Of a stretch of 64,000 nt of DNA, positions 51,163-59,452 are shown piece by piece. Positions within the stretch are counted from its first letter, which is position 1, and each line of letters begins with the position of its first letter. Location of the stretch: NCBI GenBank assembly GCA_023386155.1, contig JAEWKH010000052.1:6860-70859 (forward strand), given 5' to 3'. The position numbers were made by a program, and so were the translations under genes. The notes below the pieces were generated by a model that saw only the letters and a list, made by a program, of their open reading frames with translations, was not told the DNA's origin and did no database searches. The stretch is from Pseudomonadota bacterium. GTDB lineage: Bacteria > Pseudomonadota > Alphaproteobacteria > Rhizobiales > Beijerinckiaceae.

Positions 51163-52653
51163 TTGTTGGCGACCACCAGGGCATGGCTGAAGCGTATCGC
51201 GGTCGGCGCTGGCCTCCTCGTGGCGCTGGCCGCCTGTCTTGTCGTCGCCGGTCTCTCGTTCCGGGCCTGGGACGCCATGCGTGCCCCGCCGCTGGAGGCG
51301 TGGCACACCTTCGTGCCGGACGAACCCGATGCGGACGCCATCGACGGTCTGGACTGGGCAGGTTACCTCCAGGGTGAGCAGCGGCTGATGGCCGCCGTGA
51401 GGCGGGAGGTCTTCCGCGCCCCCGAGGACGGCGCCGCAGTGCCTCTCAGCCGCTATGTCACGGGCAGTCCGGTCGACCCGGGGACCTTCGCAACCGATTG
51501 GAACCGATCGTATGTCATGGAGCCTGACGGAGACCCGGTCGGGGCCGCCGTATTCCTGCATGGCCTGACCGATGCCCCGTACAGCCTCCGCAATCTCGCG
51601 GCCGTCTACCGCAACCGCGGCTTCGTTGCCATCGGCATCCGCCTGCCGGGCCACGGCACCGTTCCGGCGGCCCTCACCGAGGTGGAATGGGAGGACTGGA
51701 TGGCAGCCACCCGCCTGGCGGTGCGGGAGGCCGTCCGCCGCGCCGGGGCGGGCAAGCGGCTTCACGTCGTCGGCTTCTCCAACGGCGGCGCCCTGGCCGT
51801 GAAATACGCCCTGGACGCCATCGGGCGCGAGGACCTCCCACGGCCCGAGCGTCTCGTCCTGCTCTCGCCGATGGTCGGCATTACGGTCTTCGCCCGCTAC
51901 GCCGGGCTCGCCGGATTGCCCGCCTTCTTCCCGGCCTTTGCAAGGGCGGCGTGGCTCGACGTGCTGCCGGAGTTCAACCCGTTCAAGTACAATTCCTTCC
52001 CCGTCAACGGGGCAAGGCAGGCCTACCAGGTCACCCAGGCACTCCAGGACCAGATCAACCGGGCGACTGCCGACGGCAGCATCTCGGCCCTCCCTCCGAT
52101 CCATACGTTCCAGTCAGTGGCCGACTTCACCGTCAGCACCCGGGCGATCGTGACGAACCTCTACGCACGCCTTCCGCGAAATGGCAGCGAGCTGACACTG
52201 TTCGACCTCAATCGGGCGGTCAAGCTCGGCCCCCTTATCGATCGCTCGGCCGGAACCATCGTCGACCGGATCCTGCCCCCTGCGCCACGCGCTTTCCGGA
52301 CGACGCTGATCACCAACGCAGACCCGTCTTCCCTGGAAGCTGCCGAGCGGTCCGTGGAAAGCGACGGAACGACCGAGAAGGTCATGGCCCTCGACCTCGC
52401 ATTTCCGCTGACGGCCTTCTCGCTCTCCCATGTCGCCCTGCCGTTCCCGGAAACGGATCCGCTCTACGGCTCGCAGCCGGACCAGACCGAGGGCTTCGGG
52501 ATCAACCTCGGCGCACTCACACCGCGCGGAGAACGCGGCGTGCTTGTCGTCCCACTTGACGCGCTGGTGCGGATCTCGTCGAACCCGTTCTACCCTTACG
52601 TCGAGCGCAGGGTAGCCGAAGAGATCGACCGAATGCCCCGGCAGGCCCCCTGA
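51163..52653 (+). CDS. Alpha/beta hydrolase, membrane-anchored
   Basis: Hydrolase of 496 residues. A signal anchor (about 10-33: RIAVGAGLLVALAACLVVAG) is followed by a periplasmic alpha/beta fold: oxyanion HGLTD at 133-137, LPGHGTVP, and the nucleophile elbow GFSNGG with S206. The family resembles carboxylesterases/lysophospholipases; the C-terminal half is long and less conserved. The start is a TTG at 51163 (read TTG TTG) with GAGGAGCG 6 nt upstream; no ATG fits before the anchor. Substrate unknown. A single gene. Confidence 0.8.
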   Translation: MLATTRAWLKRIAVGAGLLVALAACLVVAGLSFRAWDAMRAPPLEAWHTFVPDEPDADAIDGLDWAGYLQGEQRLMAAVRREVFRAPEDGAAVPLSRYVTGSPVDPGTFATDWNRSYVMEPDGDPVGAAVFLHGLTDAPYSLRNLAAVYRNRGFVAIGIRLPGHGTVPAALTEVEWEDWMAATRLAVREAVRRAGAGKRLHVVGFSNGGALAVKYALDAIGREDLPRPERLVLLSPMVGITVFARYAGLAGLPAFFPAFARAAWLDVLPEFNPFKYNSFPVNGARQAYQVTQALQDQINRATADGSISALPPIHTFQSVADFTVSTRAIVTNLYARLPRNGSELTLFDLNRAVKLGPLIDRSAGTIVDRILPPAPRAFRTTLITNADPSSLEAAERSVESDGTTEKVMALDLAFPLTAFSLSHVALPFPETDPLYGSQPDQTEGFGINLGALTPRGERGVLVVPLDALVRISSNPFYPYVERRVAEEIDRMPRQAP

Positions 52654-52764
52654 CCACGCGCGCCCGACGGAGCCACCATAGGGGCACCCGCAGCATGATC
52701 GCGGCAGCGACCCGGCCTGACGTGGCGAACGGCCTTGTGCGACGGAGAGGGCGAAGCCTGCCGT

Positions 52765-53361
52765 CTACCTGCTCTCCGCACGGCGCTTGGCCGCCATATC
52801 GCTGTATCGGATGATCGTTTCGCGGATCGTCTCAAGCTGGTGGATGAGCAGGCATCGCCCATGATTGTGCTGGTCGTTGTAGCTTCCCGGGATCTCCATG
52901 GACTGGGTGAGGACCACGTTGCGAAAGATGTTTCGCTCGCGCAGGCCGAAATTCACCTGCAGGAACTGCTGCACCTTCTCGTGCCATTCCGCCTGCCGCC
53001 GCTGCCATTCCTCGAAATCGGCATCGCTCTCGACCACGGCGTTGAAGACCTGGGAACTCCCCTCGTCGAAATACGAGGACAGTTCGTCCAGCGCACTTTC
53101 GGTATCCACGATTCCTCTCAACTCCGACCTGCCGCTCGCGGCATAATCCAGCAGCCACCACATGATCATGGTCCCAGCTATCGCAACGGCAATCGCGAAG
53201 GGCAGATACGCGAAGGGACCGTCCGCATCGATCAGGATGCCGAACTTAATCATCGCGAAGTCCAGCAGGCCGCCGGCGGCAAGCGTCAGGGACGGCAGGA
53301 TATATCGGCGATGCCCGACGGCGGCGGAGAAAGCTGCCGTGAGTTCCTTTATCTGCGCCAT
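52765..53361 (-). CDS. Two-span membrane protein of unknown function
   Basis: Protein of 198 residues with two hydrophobic segments (about 20-45: YILPSLTLAAGGLLDFAMIKFGI; about 52-72: LPFAIAVAIAGTMIMWWLL) and a soluble helical C-terminal part (75-198) rich in Gln/Glu (DEGSSQVFNAVVESDADFEEWQRRQAEWHEKVQ) and ending basic (AAKRRAESR). I recognise no family. AGGAACGG precedes the ATG at 53361. It stands alone between unrelated genes. Confidence 0.65.
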   Translation of the reverse strand: MAQIKELTAAFSAAVGHRRYILPSLTLAAGGLLDFAMIKFGILIDADGPFAYLPFAIAVAIAGTMIMWWLLDYAASGRSELRGIVDTESALDELSSYFDEGSSQVFNAVVESDADFEEWQRRQAEWHEKVQQFLQVNFGLRERNIFRNVVLTQSMEIPGSYNDQHNHGRCLLIHQLETIRETIIRYSDMAAKRRAESR

Positions 53362-53727
53362 TCGATCCGTTCCTACGCCGAGGTCAGGAAGAGGGGATTC
53401 GCCCGGTTGCGTGCCACGCCCTCATTCTTGCATGTGTCGTTCGGGAGGCAATTCCCAATGCCCGCAAACAAGATCCCGCTGGCCGGCGCCGGGCTCCCCC
53501 TACTCGTTTGGCGGGACGACAGCCCAGGGCGCGCCGCGATGGTGACGGGATGTCGGCCGATGAGACTTCCGGCACGGCCATGGAATCGCCAGGGCGCGTC
53601 TGCGGACATTCCCGGCGGTGGATCAGGGACTTCCCCGATTGAAAATGACCGCGCGAGGGGCAAACTCCCTGTCATGCGCAGCGACGCCGGCTGAGTGGCG
53701 GGGCCCCCTCGCACGGGAGGTTGCAGG
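53362..53727. other. Divergent intergenic region (366 bp)
   Basis: Separates the two membrane-protein genes. Both promoters must be here, but no boxes, hairpins or gene-like frame stand out. Confidence 0.35.
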
Positions 53728-54321
53728 ATGGGCGATCTTGCGAGGTCATTCCTGAGGACAGGCCAGGTCGGCTTCTGGGTGCAGGTCGGCATCGGCCTGG
53801 TCTCCATCGCCATGGTCATCTCGGCCTTCGTGCTGGATCGCAGGATGGGCATGGGGACACGCGGCACCCCGGCGCTGATCCAATACCTCACCGCCGTAAG
53901 CCTGCTCGGGCTGGCGTTTACGACAATCTGGTCCTATCGGTACATCCTGCTCGCGGACCGCATCGCCGATCCGGCACGCGCCCCATCCATAGCCTCCCTG
54001 CAGCGGATCGTATGGACGGGCGTCGCGGCGAGTACGATCAGCCTTGTTCTCTCGATGCTGATCATGCTGTTCGAGGCGGTGCAGCTGTTCATGTACTTCC
54101 TCGGCGCGCCCCAAGCCGGCATCAACGTGATCCAGACCACGGGCGGGCCGGCGACGTGGGTTTCGGCCGGCGACATCCTCAGCCTGACGGTCGTCGTTCT
54201 CATGACTTTCATCGAGGTTCTCGTGCTGGCGCTGGGCCTCTGGCTGCTGTTCACAACCGCAACGTACCCGGCCGAGGAGCCTGCGCCCCACGAGGCACAT
54301 GACACGGCCCTGTCGCAGTGA
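53728..54321 (+). CDS. DUF3611-like membrane protein
   Basis: Membrane protein of 197 residues with four spans: VGIGLVSIAMVISAFVL (about 17-34), LTAVSLLGLAFTTIWSY (about 54-70), TGVAASTISLVLSMLIMLFEAV (about 100-120) and SLTVVVLMTFIEVLVLALGLWLLF (about 150-175). The start ARSFLRTGQVGFWVQVGIGLVS fits DUF3611, known in cyanobacteria and alphaproteobacteria and without a known role. A good GGGAGG site before the ATG at 53728. Confidence 0.8.
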   Translation: MGDLARSFLRTGQVGFWVQVGIGLVSIAMVISAFVLDRRMGMGTRGTPALIQYLTAVSLLGLAFTTIWSYRYILLADRIADPARAPSIASLQRIVWTGVAASTISLVLSMLIMLFEAVQLFMYFLGAPQAGINVIQTTGGPATWVSAGDILSLTVVVLMTFIEVLVLALGLWLLFTTATYPAEEPAPHEAHDTALSQ

Positions 54322-54503
54322 CCCGAACGGCTCACGATGAACCAGGTCGAACGCGCTTCCCAGGCCGCGACCCCGGAACGCTCGCCGAGGGCAGGCTATT
54401 GCGCGTGCCGGCGGCCGGTCTCACAGCCCCGACGATGAACGTGATCTGATCGGCTCCGTCGTGCCTGAAACGGAAAGCGGGCTCATTCATTTCCCAATCC
54501 CGG

Positions 54504-54547
54504 GACCTAGAGCATCGGACCCAAAAGTGGGTCCGATGCTCTAGGTC
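54504..54547. repeat. Perfect palindromic repeat, copy 3 (module B)
   Basis: A perfect 19-bp inverted repeat: GACCTAGAGCATCGGACCC, a 6-nt AAAAGT loop, and the full complement. It is module B of the repeat family. It lies 18 bp before the Spy-like gene start, so when transcribed it would form a strong hairpin close to that gene's ribosome site. Confidence 0.85.
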
Positions 54548-54565
54548 CAACAAGGAGAGCCTGCC

Positions 54566-55261
54566 ATGAAAACTCCTATCCTCACCGCCGCCCTGATCGC
54601 CCTCGCCGGACCTGTTCTGGCCCAGGCGCCCGCCGGCCACGATCAGCACCATCCGGGTGGCACGACCGCAGCGCAGGTCCAGTCGACGCCCCCGGCCCCA
54701 TCTCAGGCCGCCCCCGCCCAAGCCGGGGCGCAAATGTCCGTGAGCCAGATGATGGGCCAGGATATGATGAACCGAGGAAGAATGGGTGGCCCGGGCCGGG
54801 GCATGATGGGCCGGCTCTCGCCCGAGGACATGAACGCCTTCATCGACGCTCACATCGCGGCGATCCATGCCGGACTGAAGCTGTCCGCCGACCAGGAAAA
54901 GCTGTGGCCTCCCGTCGAGACCGCGATCAGAAACCTCGCCACACTTCACGCCAGCCATATGCAGGGGATGCGCCAGACCCGCGGAATGATGGCGAGCGAC
55001 CCGGTCGGCCTGCTCAGGGCCATGGCCGACCGGATGAGCCAGGGGGCGGACGCGATGCGCAAGCTCGCGGATGCCGCATCACCGCTCTACGCTACTCTCG
55101 ACGAGGCCCAGAAGCGACGGCTGCAGGTGCTCGTCCGCATGGGCGGCCGAGGCATGATGGGGCCTGGGATGATGGGCCGGGGAATGATGGGTCCTGGTGG
55201 CGCCATGATGCCTGGCGGGTTCGGAGACGACGACGAGGGCGATGACCAGGACAACCGCTGA
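54566..55261 (+). CDS. Met/His-rich periplasmic Spy/CpxP-like protein
   Basis: Exported protein of 231 residues. Signal peptide 1-19 (ending GPVLAQ); a Pro/His-rich linker (HDQHHPGG); Met-rich motifs (MMGQDMMNRGRMGG, MMGRGMMGPGGAMM) on both sides of a helical LTXXQ-like core (about 95-190: LKLSADQEKLWPPVETAI, TLDEAQKRRLQVLVRM). It matches Spy/CpxP-type chaperones; the Met runs suggest copper(I) or silver binding. Acidic C-terminus (DDDEGDDQD). GGAGAGCC lies before the ATG. It starts the metal-linked stretch. Confidence 0.85.
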   Translation: MKTPILTAALIALAGPVLAQAPAGHDQHHPGGTTAAQVQSTPPAPSQAAPAQAGAQMSVSQMMGQDMMNRGRMGGPGRGMMGRLSPEDMNAFIDAHIAAIHAGLKLSADQEKLWPPVETAIRNLATLHASHMQGMRQTRGMMASDPVGLLRAMADRMSQGADAMRKLADAASPLYATLDEAQKRRLQVLVRMGGRGMMGPGMMGRGMMGPGGAMMPGGFGDDDEGDDQDNR

Positions 55262-55397
55262 GACGACGGCCGTGGTGCCGCAGAACCCAGCGCGTGAGGA
55301 CTCCCCGAGTGGCAAGGCTGGGGAATGAGGCCTTGACCTTGCCATCATGGGAAGGTGCAGGGTGTGCGCATCATCCAGACGAACCGGAGAATCCACC

Positions 55398-55655
55398 ATG
55401 TGCGGATGCAGCACACACTCCCCTCAGCCAAATCGGGCCGTGGCGCGCCACCCCGACGCCGTGACCCTGCGGGTCGAGGACATGACCTGCGGCCACTGCG
55501 CCGGAGCGATCAAGAAGGCCATTGAGGCCGGCCTGCCTGGCACTCGGGTCGAAGCCGATCCAGCCTCCAAGCTCGTGTCGGTCCTCGGCACTGACGATTT
55601 GAGTTCAATCAAGGCCCTCGTGACCGAGGCCGGCTATACGCCGACCGCAGTGTAA
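55398..55655 (+). CDS. Heavy-metal-associated (HMA) domain protein
   Basis: Small protein of 85 residues with a single HMA domain: VTLRVEDMTCGHCAGAIKKAI with the metal pair C31/C34. It resembles CopZ-type copper chaperones, but has an N-terminal extension with CGC (C2, C4), which gives four cysteines in all. No clear signal peptide, so cytoplasmic. It lies 9 bp before the DUF411 gene and probably shares its transcript. Confidence 0.88.
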   Translation: MCGCSTHSPQPNRAVARHPDAVTLRVEDMTCGHCAGAIKKAIEAGLPGTRVEADPASKLVSVLGTDDLSSIKALVTEAGYTPTAV

Positions 55656-55664
55656 GGAGTCATC

Positions 55665-56138
55665 ATGCTCGACCGCCGCCACTTCCTCGCCGTTCTCGGA
55701 GCCTCCAGCGCGGCCCTCGCAACGGGCCGCGCCTTTGCGCAGACGGCCCTGCCGAAGATTGTCGTGACCAAGGATCCCAACTGCGGCTGCTGCGGCGGCT
55801 GGGTCGACCACATGAAGGCGGCCGGCTTCCCGGTAGAGGTCGTCACAACGCCTGAGGTGAACCGGGTCAAGGATCGCCTCGGCGTGCCGAAGGAACTCGC
55901 CTCCTGCCATACGGCGGAGATTGGTGGCTACGTGATCGAGGGCCACGTACCGGCAGACGCCATCAAGCGCCTGCTGGCCGAGAAACCCCAGGGGAAAGGT
56001 CTTGCCGTTCCCGGCATGCCGGTCGGCTCGCCAGGGATGGAAGTCCCAGGAGCAGATCCCGACACCTACGAGGTCGTCCTGTTTGGTCCCTCGGGCCAGA
56101 CCACCTTCGCCCGCTACCAAGGCGCGCGACAGGTCTGA
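55665..56138 (+). CDS. DUF411 periplasmic metal-binding protein
   Basis: Exported protein of 157 residues with a twin-Arg-like signal (LDRRHFLAVLGASSAALATG, cleavage near AFAQ). DUF411 motif: TKDPNCGCCGGWVDHM with C40, C42 and C43, and a later C in ELASCHTAEIGGYVIEGHVP. DUF411 proteins occur in copper-resistance clusters. With the HMA protein and Met-rich Spy-like protein upstream, a role in periplasmic copper binding or delivery is likely. Confidence 0.9.
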   Translation: MLDRRHFLAVLGASSAALATGRAFAQTALPKIVVTKDPNCGCCGGWVDHMKAAGFPVEVVTTPEVNRVKDRLGVPKELASCHTAEIGGYVIEGHVPADAIKRLLAEKPQGKGLAVPGMPVGSPGMEVPGADPDTYEVVLFGPSGQTTFARYQGARQV

Positions 56139-56174
56139 GGGCCGGGGCTGATTGCATCCGCCCCGGCCCTGTCA

Positions 56175-56648
56175 TCAATGCCCCAGCGGCTTCCACTCCG
56201 GATGATCGAAATGGTCGCCATAGGCATTCAGGGCCTGCACGATGGCGACCGCGCCTTGCTCCTGCGCGCCCTTCTCCTTCATGGCGTTAACGCCATCCAG
56301 AACCTGCGCAAGCGCCATATGGAGCTGCAGGTCGGCCTCTTCGGGCAGCTTGCAATTCGCCACGATGTAATCGACCTGCTCCTGAACCTGATCGCCGAGC
56401 GCGGAGAATTCGGCCGCGCCGTACCGGCCCGCGTGGATCATCGGCAGGGCGGCGTCCAATGCCGCATGGATCCGGCTCATTCCCGTCCGCAGGGCTTCGT
56501 CCGTCTGCCACTTCTGGCCGTTGTTAAGCGTCAGCTCCATAGCGTGCCCGTCGTATCCGTGCGGCGCAGCGGCGGAAACGGTCCCGGCGAACCCGACTGC
56601 TAGGCCGAGTGCTACCAGAGCGGCGGCAAGGGATTTGTTCATCACCAT
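56175..56648 (-). CDS. Secreted helical protein of unknown function
   Basis: Exported protein of 157 residues: signal peptide about 1-27 (ending GTVSAAA), then a mature part rich in His at both ends (HGYDGHAMEL; HFDHPEWKPLGH) with four predicted helices, one Cys (IVANCKLPEE) and several Met. Size and helical content are like cytochrome b562/c-prime folds, but there is no CxxCH. A metal-binding four-helix protein is possible. GGAG lies 8 nt before the ATG at 56648. Unknown family. Confidence 0.7.
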   Translation of the reverse strand: MVMNKSLAAALVALGLAVGFAGTVSAAAPHGYDGHAMELTLNNGQKWQTDEALRTGMSRIHAALDAALPMIHAGRYGAAEFSALGDQVQEQVDYIVANCKLPEEADLQLHMALAQVLDGVNAMKEKGAQEQGAVAIVQALNAYGDHFDHPEWKPLGH

Positions 56649-56696
56649 GATTGGATCTCCTGTTTCGTCGTTCGATGGGCTGGTTTGTGTTTCCGC

Positions 56697-56975
56697 TCAG
56701 CGAAGCCGCGCCTGGACGAGCTCACCGGTAGCCCGGGCATAGATGGCCTTGATCGGGAAACCGCTGTCGTTCACCGCCCGGACCTCGTAGCAGCCATGCT
56801 CGACTCGGATTCGGTCGATGCGGTAGCCGAGCTCTTCGAGCCCCCTGGTCACTTTGCTTGCGGCGACGATCCGGCCATCAGGGCTGCGCGTGCAGCGGCT
56901 GTCCGGGCCATCCGCCAGGACTGGGGTCGCAAGGCCTGCGGCGAGAAGGGCTGACGTCATGATGATCGTGCGCAT
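56697..56975 (-). CDS. PepSY-type secreted protein with cysteine pair
   Basis: Exported protein of 92 residues: signal 1-21 (TSALLAAGLATPVLADG), then one PepSY_2-like domain (ASKVTRGLEELGYRIDRIRVEHGCYEVRAVNDSGFPIKAIYARATGELV). Cysteines in SRCTRSP and HGCYEV are placed as in the paralog at 60045 and probably form a disulfide. PepSY domains bind or inhibit periplasmic partners and often accompany two-component systems. It is divergent from the PepSY-regulator-kinase operon. Confidence 0.85.
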   Translation of the reverse strand: MRTIIMTSALLAAGLATPVLADGPDSRCTRSPDGRIVAASKVTRGLEELGYRIDRIRVEHGCYEVRAVNDSGFPIKAIYARATGELVQARLR

Positions 56976-57066
56976 GTCGGTCTCCTGTTGTCCTGATCCG
57001 AACGGCATGTCCGGATCCATGGAGGCGAGACTAACGAGGCGCCGCTTTCCGCCCGCTGTTGATCCA

Positions 57067-57084
57067 TGTCAGCGAATTGTCAGG
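57067..57084. promoter_or_regulatory. Operator-like site TGTCAGCGAATTGTCAGG
   Basis: Lies 23 bp before the PepSY start at 57107, in the divergent promoter with the PepSY gene at 56975. It is 15 of 18 bases identical to the site at 60410-60427 in the other divergent promoter of this module. TGTCAG half-sites suggest binding of the OmpR-type regulator encoded at 57418. Binding is inferred. Confidence 0.55.
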
Positions 57085-57106
57085 TGCGTGGGAGCATTCT
57101 CGCCCT

Positions 57107-57418
57107 ATGAGCAAGACCCGCCGCGCCCTCATCGTCCTCGGCCTCGCCGCAGCGCTGCTGCCGGCCGATGCAAGGGCGGACCGCGAGCGCGACTATGACC
57201 GTGCCCGTCGTGCCGTCGAACGGGGCGAAGCTCTCGCCCTCGCCGACATCCTGTCCCGGGTGCAGGCCGATCTCGGCGGCGAGGTCGTCGGCGTGGAATT
57301 CGAGCGAAAGCGCGACCGCTGGGTCTACGAATTCAAGGTGATCGATCCGGCCGGGCGCCTGTGGGAGGTCTATGTCGACGCCGCGTCGGCCGCGATCCTC
57401 AAGCGAGAGGGCCACTGA
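57107..57418 (+). CDS. Secreted PepSY-domain protein
   Basis: Exported protein of 103 residues: signal about 1-25 (LIVLGLAAALLPADARAD), then a PepSY domain (RRAVERGEALALADILSRVQADLGGEVVGVEFERKRDRWVYEFKVIDPAGRLWEVYVDAASAAIL). First gene of an operon with response regulator and kinase; its stop overlaps the regulator start (TGATG). Such PepSY proteins may modulate the sensor kinase from the periplasm. The ATG at 57107 fits the signal best. Confidence 0.9.
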   Translation: MSKTRRALIVLGLAAALLPADARADRERDYDRARRAVERGEALALADILSRVQADLGGEVVGVEFERKRDRWVYEFKVIDPAGRLWEVYVDAASAAILKREGH

Positions 57419-58086
57419 TGCGCATTCTTCTCGTCGAGGACGATCCTCGCATCGCCCGCAAGGTGGAAGCCGTCCTGACGGACGCGGGCTACGCCGTCGA
57501 CCAGGTTACCGACGGCGACGAGGCCTGGTTCCGCGGCGACACGGAAGACTATGATCTGGCCGTTCTCGATCTCGGCCTGCCGAGGCTGGACGGCCTTACC
57601 GTGCTCCGGAAGTGGCGCGCGGCCGGCCGCGACCTGCCGGTGCTGATCCTGACCGCACGGGGCGCCTGGGCGGAGCGGGTCGAGGGCATCGATGCCGGCG
57701 CCGACGACTACCTTGCCAAGCCTTTCGCCATGGAGGAACTGCTGGCCCGCGTGCGTGCCCTCCTGCGCCGGGCGGCCGGCCGCTCCGCGCCAGTCTTCAC
57801 CTCAGGGACTGTCGCGCTCGATACCCGCAAAATGCGGGTCACGGTCGACGACGTGCCGCTCAACCTCTCGCCGCTGGAATACCGCTGCCTGAGCTACCTC
57901 ATGCACCATGCCGGGCGGGTGATCCCGCCGACGGAACTGATGGAGCATCTGTACGCGCACGACCACGACCGCGATCCGAACGCCCTGGAGGTGCTCGTCG
58001 GGCGCCTGCGCCGCAAGCTCGGCGTCGACCTGATCGAGACCCGCCGCGGCTTCGGCTATCTCGTGCCGGAGCCTGCACCGACATGA
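57418..58086 (+). CDS. OmpR/PhoB-family response regulator
   Basis: Regulator of 222 residues: receiver with D8/D9, phospho-site D51 (AVLDLGLPRL) and K near 101 (LAKPF), and an OmpR-type winged helix in the C-terminal half (LSPLEYRCLSYLMHHAG, EVLVGRLRRKLG, IETRRGFGYLV). It is close to the QseB/PmrA-like group. Its start overlaps the PepSY stop and its stop overlaps the kinase start (ATGA). Its likely sites are the TGTCAG motifs at 57067 and 60410. Confidence 0.96.
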   Translation: MRILLVEDDPRIARKVEAVLTDAGYAVDQVTDGDEAWFRGDTEDYDLAVLDLGLPRLDGLTVLRKWRAAGRDLPVLILTARGAWAERVEGIDAGADDYLAKPFAMEELLARVRALLRRAAGRSAPVFTSGTVALDTRKMRVTVDDVPLNLSPLEYRCLSYLMHHAGRVIPPTELMEHLYAHDHDRDPNALEVLVGRLRRKLGVDLIETRRGFGYLVPEPAPT

Positions 58087-59441
58087 GTCAGGGATCACTT
58101 AAGCTGCGCCTTCTTGCGGCGGGCACGGCCTCGATCATCTGCGCCCTGGTCCTGGCGGGACTTGGCCTGTTGCTGCTGTTCGAGCGGCACGTGGAGCGGC
58201 GCATGGCGGCCGAGCTCGGCTCGCACCTCAACCAGCTCGTGAGCAGCCTCGCCCGGACCGGAGACGGCACGCTCGACATCGGCGTGCCGCCGGCCGAGTC
58301 GCGTTTTCTCAAACCCCTGAGCGGGCTCTACTGGCAGATTGCCGAGGAGGGAGCCGACACCGTGCTCCGCTCCCGCTCGCTCTGGGATGCCACGCTGCCC
58401 GTGCCGCCCGACGTGCCGGCCGCCGGGGAGATCCACCAGCATACGATCCCCGGTCCCGGCGGCGCCTCGCTGCTGGCGGTCGAGCGGCGGATCGCCCTGC
58501 CGGCAAGCCTCGGAAGCGGGACGATCCGCGCCGTGGTGGCCGTGGACCGCGCCGAGGTGCATGCCGCCGGCCTGGCGTTTGCCTCCGACCTCATCCCTTC
58601 GCTCGCTCTTCTCGGAGCCGTCCTGATTGCCGCCGCCTGGATCCAGGTCAGTATCGGCTTGCGTCCGCTCGATGCGGTGCGCCGCCGCCTGGCGCAGGTC
58701 CGCTCCGGCGCGGCGGCTCGGCTCGGCGAGGCCTTCCCGGACGAGGTTCGCCCTCTTGCCACCGAGGTCGATCACCTGCTCGACGAACAGGAAAAGGCCA
58801 TCTCCCGAGCGCGGGCGCGGGCGGCGGATCTGGCGCACGGCCTGAAGACGCCGCTGACGGTGCTGAGCGCCGACGCGGAGGAGCTGCGCACCCGCGGGGA
58901 CACCCGCCTTGCCGATGAGATCGAAACCGTCACGGCCGGCATGCGGCGTCATGTCGAACGTGAGCTGGTGCGGGCGAGGACAGGGCTTCGGGCTCTGTCA
59001 GGGCCGGCCCAGCCGGTCCATCCCATCGCCGATCAGGTGGTCGGCGTGCTTCGGCGAACCCCGCACGGACAGAATCTGACATGGGAGATCGATGCCACTG
59101 ATGCTCTCAAGGTCCAAATGGACGCTCAGGACCTCACCGAGATTCTCGGCAACCTGGCCGAGAACGCAGCGACCTGGGCGGCCCGCACCGTGCGGATCGA
59201 GGGTCGGCGCGACGGGAGCGCGATCGTGCTTCGGGTCGAGGACGACGGTCCAGGTGTGCCGGGGGACAGAGTCGAAGCCGTGCTCGCCCGCGGCGGTCGC
59301 CTGGACGAAACCCGGCCGGGCACCGGACTGGGGCTCGCCATCGTCGGCGACCTGGTGGAAGCCTATGGCGGCTCGCTTTCCCTGCGGCGCTCGGCGCTCG
59401 GCGGCCTTCTCGCGGAGATCCGGCTGCCGGGCGCAGGCTGA
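58083..59441 (+). CDS. Sensor histidine kinase of the PepSY operon
   Basis: Membrane kinase of 452 residues. TM1 about 8-33, periplasmic domain about 35-165, TM2 about 169-190, HAMP-like linker (LRPLDAVRRRLAQVRSG), phospho-site H252 in DLAHGLKTPL, then N-box NLAENAATWAA and GTGLGLAIVGDLVEAYGG. The H-box reads AHGLKTPL, as in PhoQ and relatives. The periplasmic part has no motif I know. Overlaps the regulator gene by 4 bp and converges with the cytochrome b gene 11 bp away. Confidence 0.94.
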   Translation: MSQGSLKLRLLAAGTASIICALVLAGLGLLLLFERHVERRMAAELGSHLNQLVSSLARTGDGTLDIGVPPAESRFLKPLSGLYWQIAEEGADTVLRSRSLWDATLPVPPDVPAAGEIHQHTIPGPGGASLLAVERRIALPASLGSGTIRAVVAVDRAEVHAAGLAFASDLIPSLALLGAVLIAAAWIQVSIGLRPLDAVRRRLAQVRSGAAARLGEAFPDEVRPLATEVDHLLDEQEKAISRARARAADLAHGLKTPLTVLSADAEELRTRGDTRLADEIETVTAGMRRHVERELVRARTGLRALSGPAQPVHPIADQVVGVLRRTPHGQNLTWEIDATDALKVQMDAQDLTEILGNLAENAATWAARTVRIEGRRDGSAIVLRVEDDGPGVPGDRVEAVLARGGRLDETRPGTGLGLAIVGDLVEAYGGSLSLRRSALGGLLAEIRLPGAG

Positions 59442-59452
59442 GGCAAGCGGGT

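Noticed and set aside
57612..58082. Upstream extension of the PepSY-operon kinase frame
   Set aside because: It is the second frame of the response regulator gene; the ATG at 58083 overlaps the regulator stop in the usual ATGA form and starts the first membrane span.
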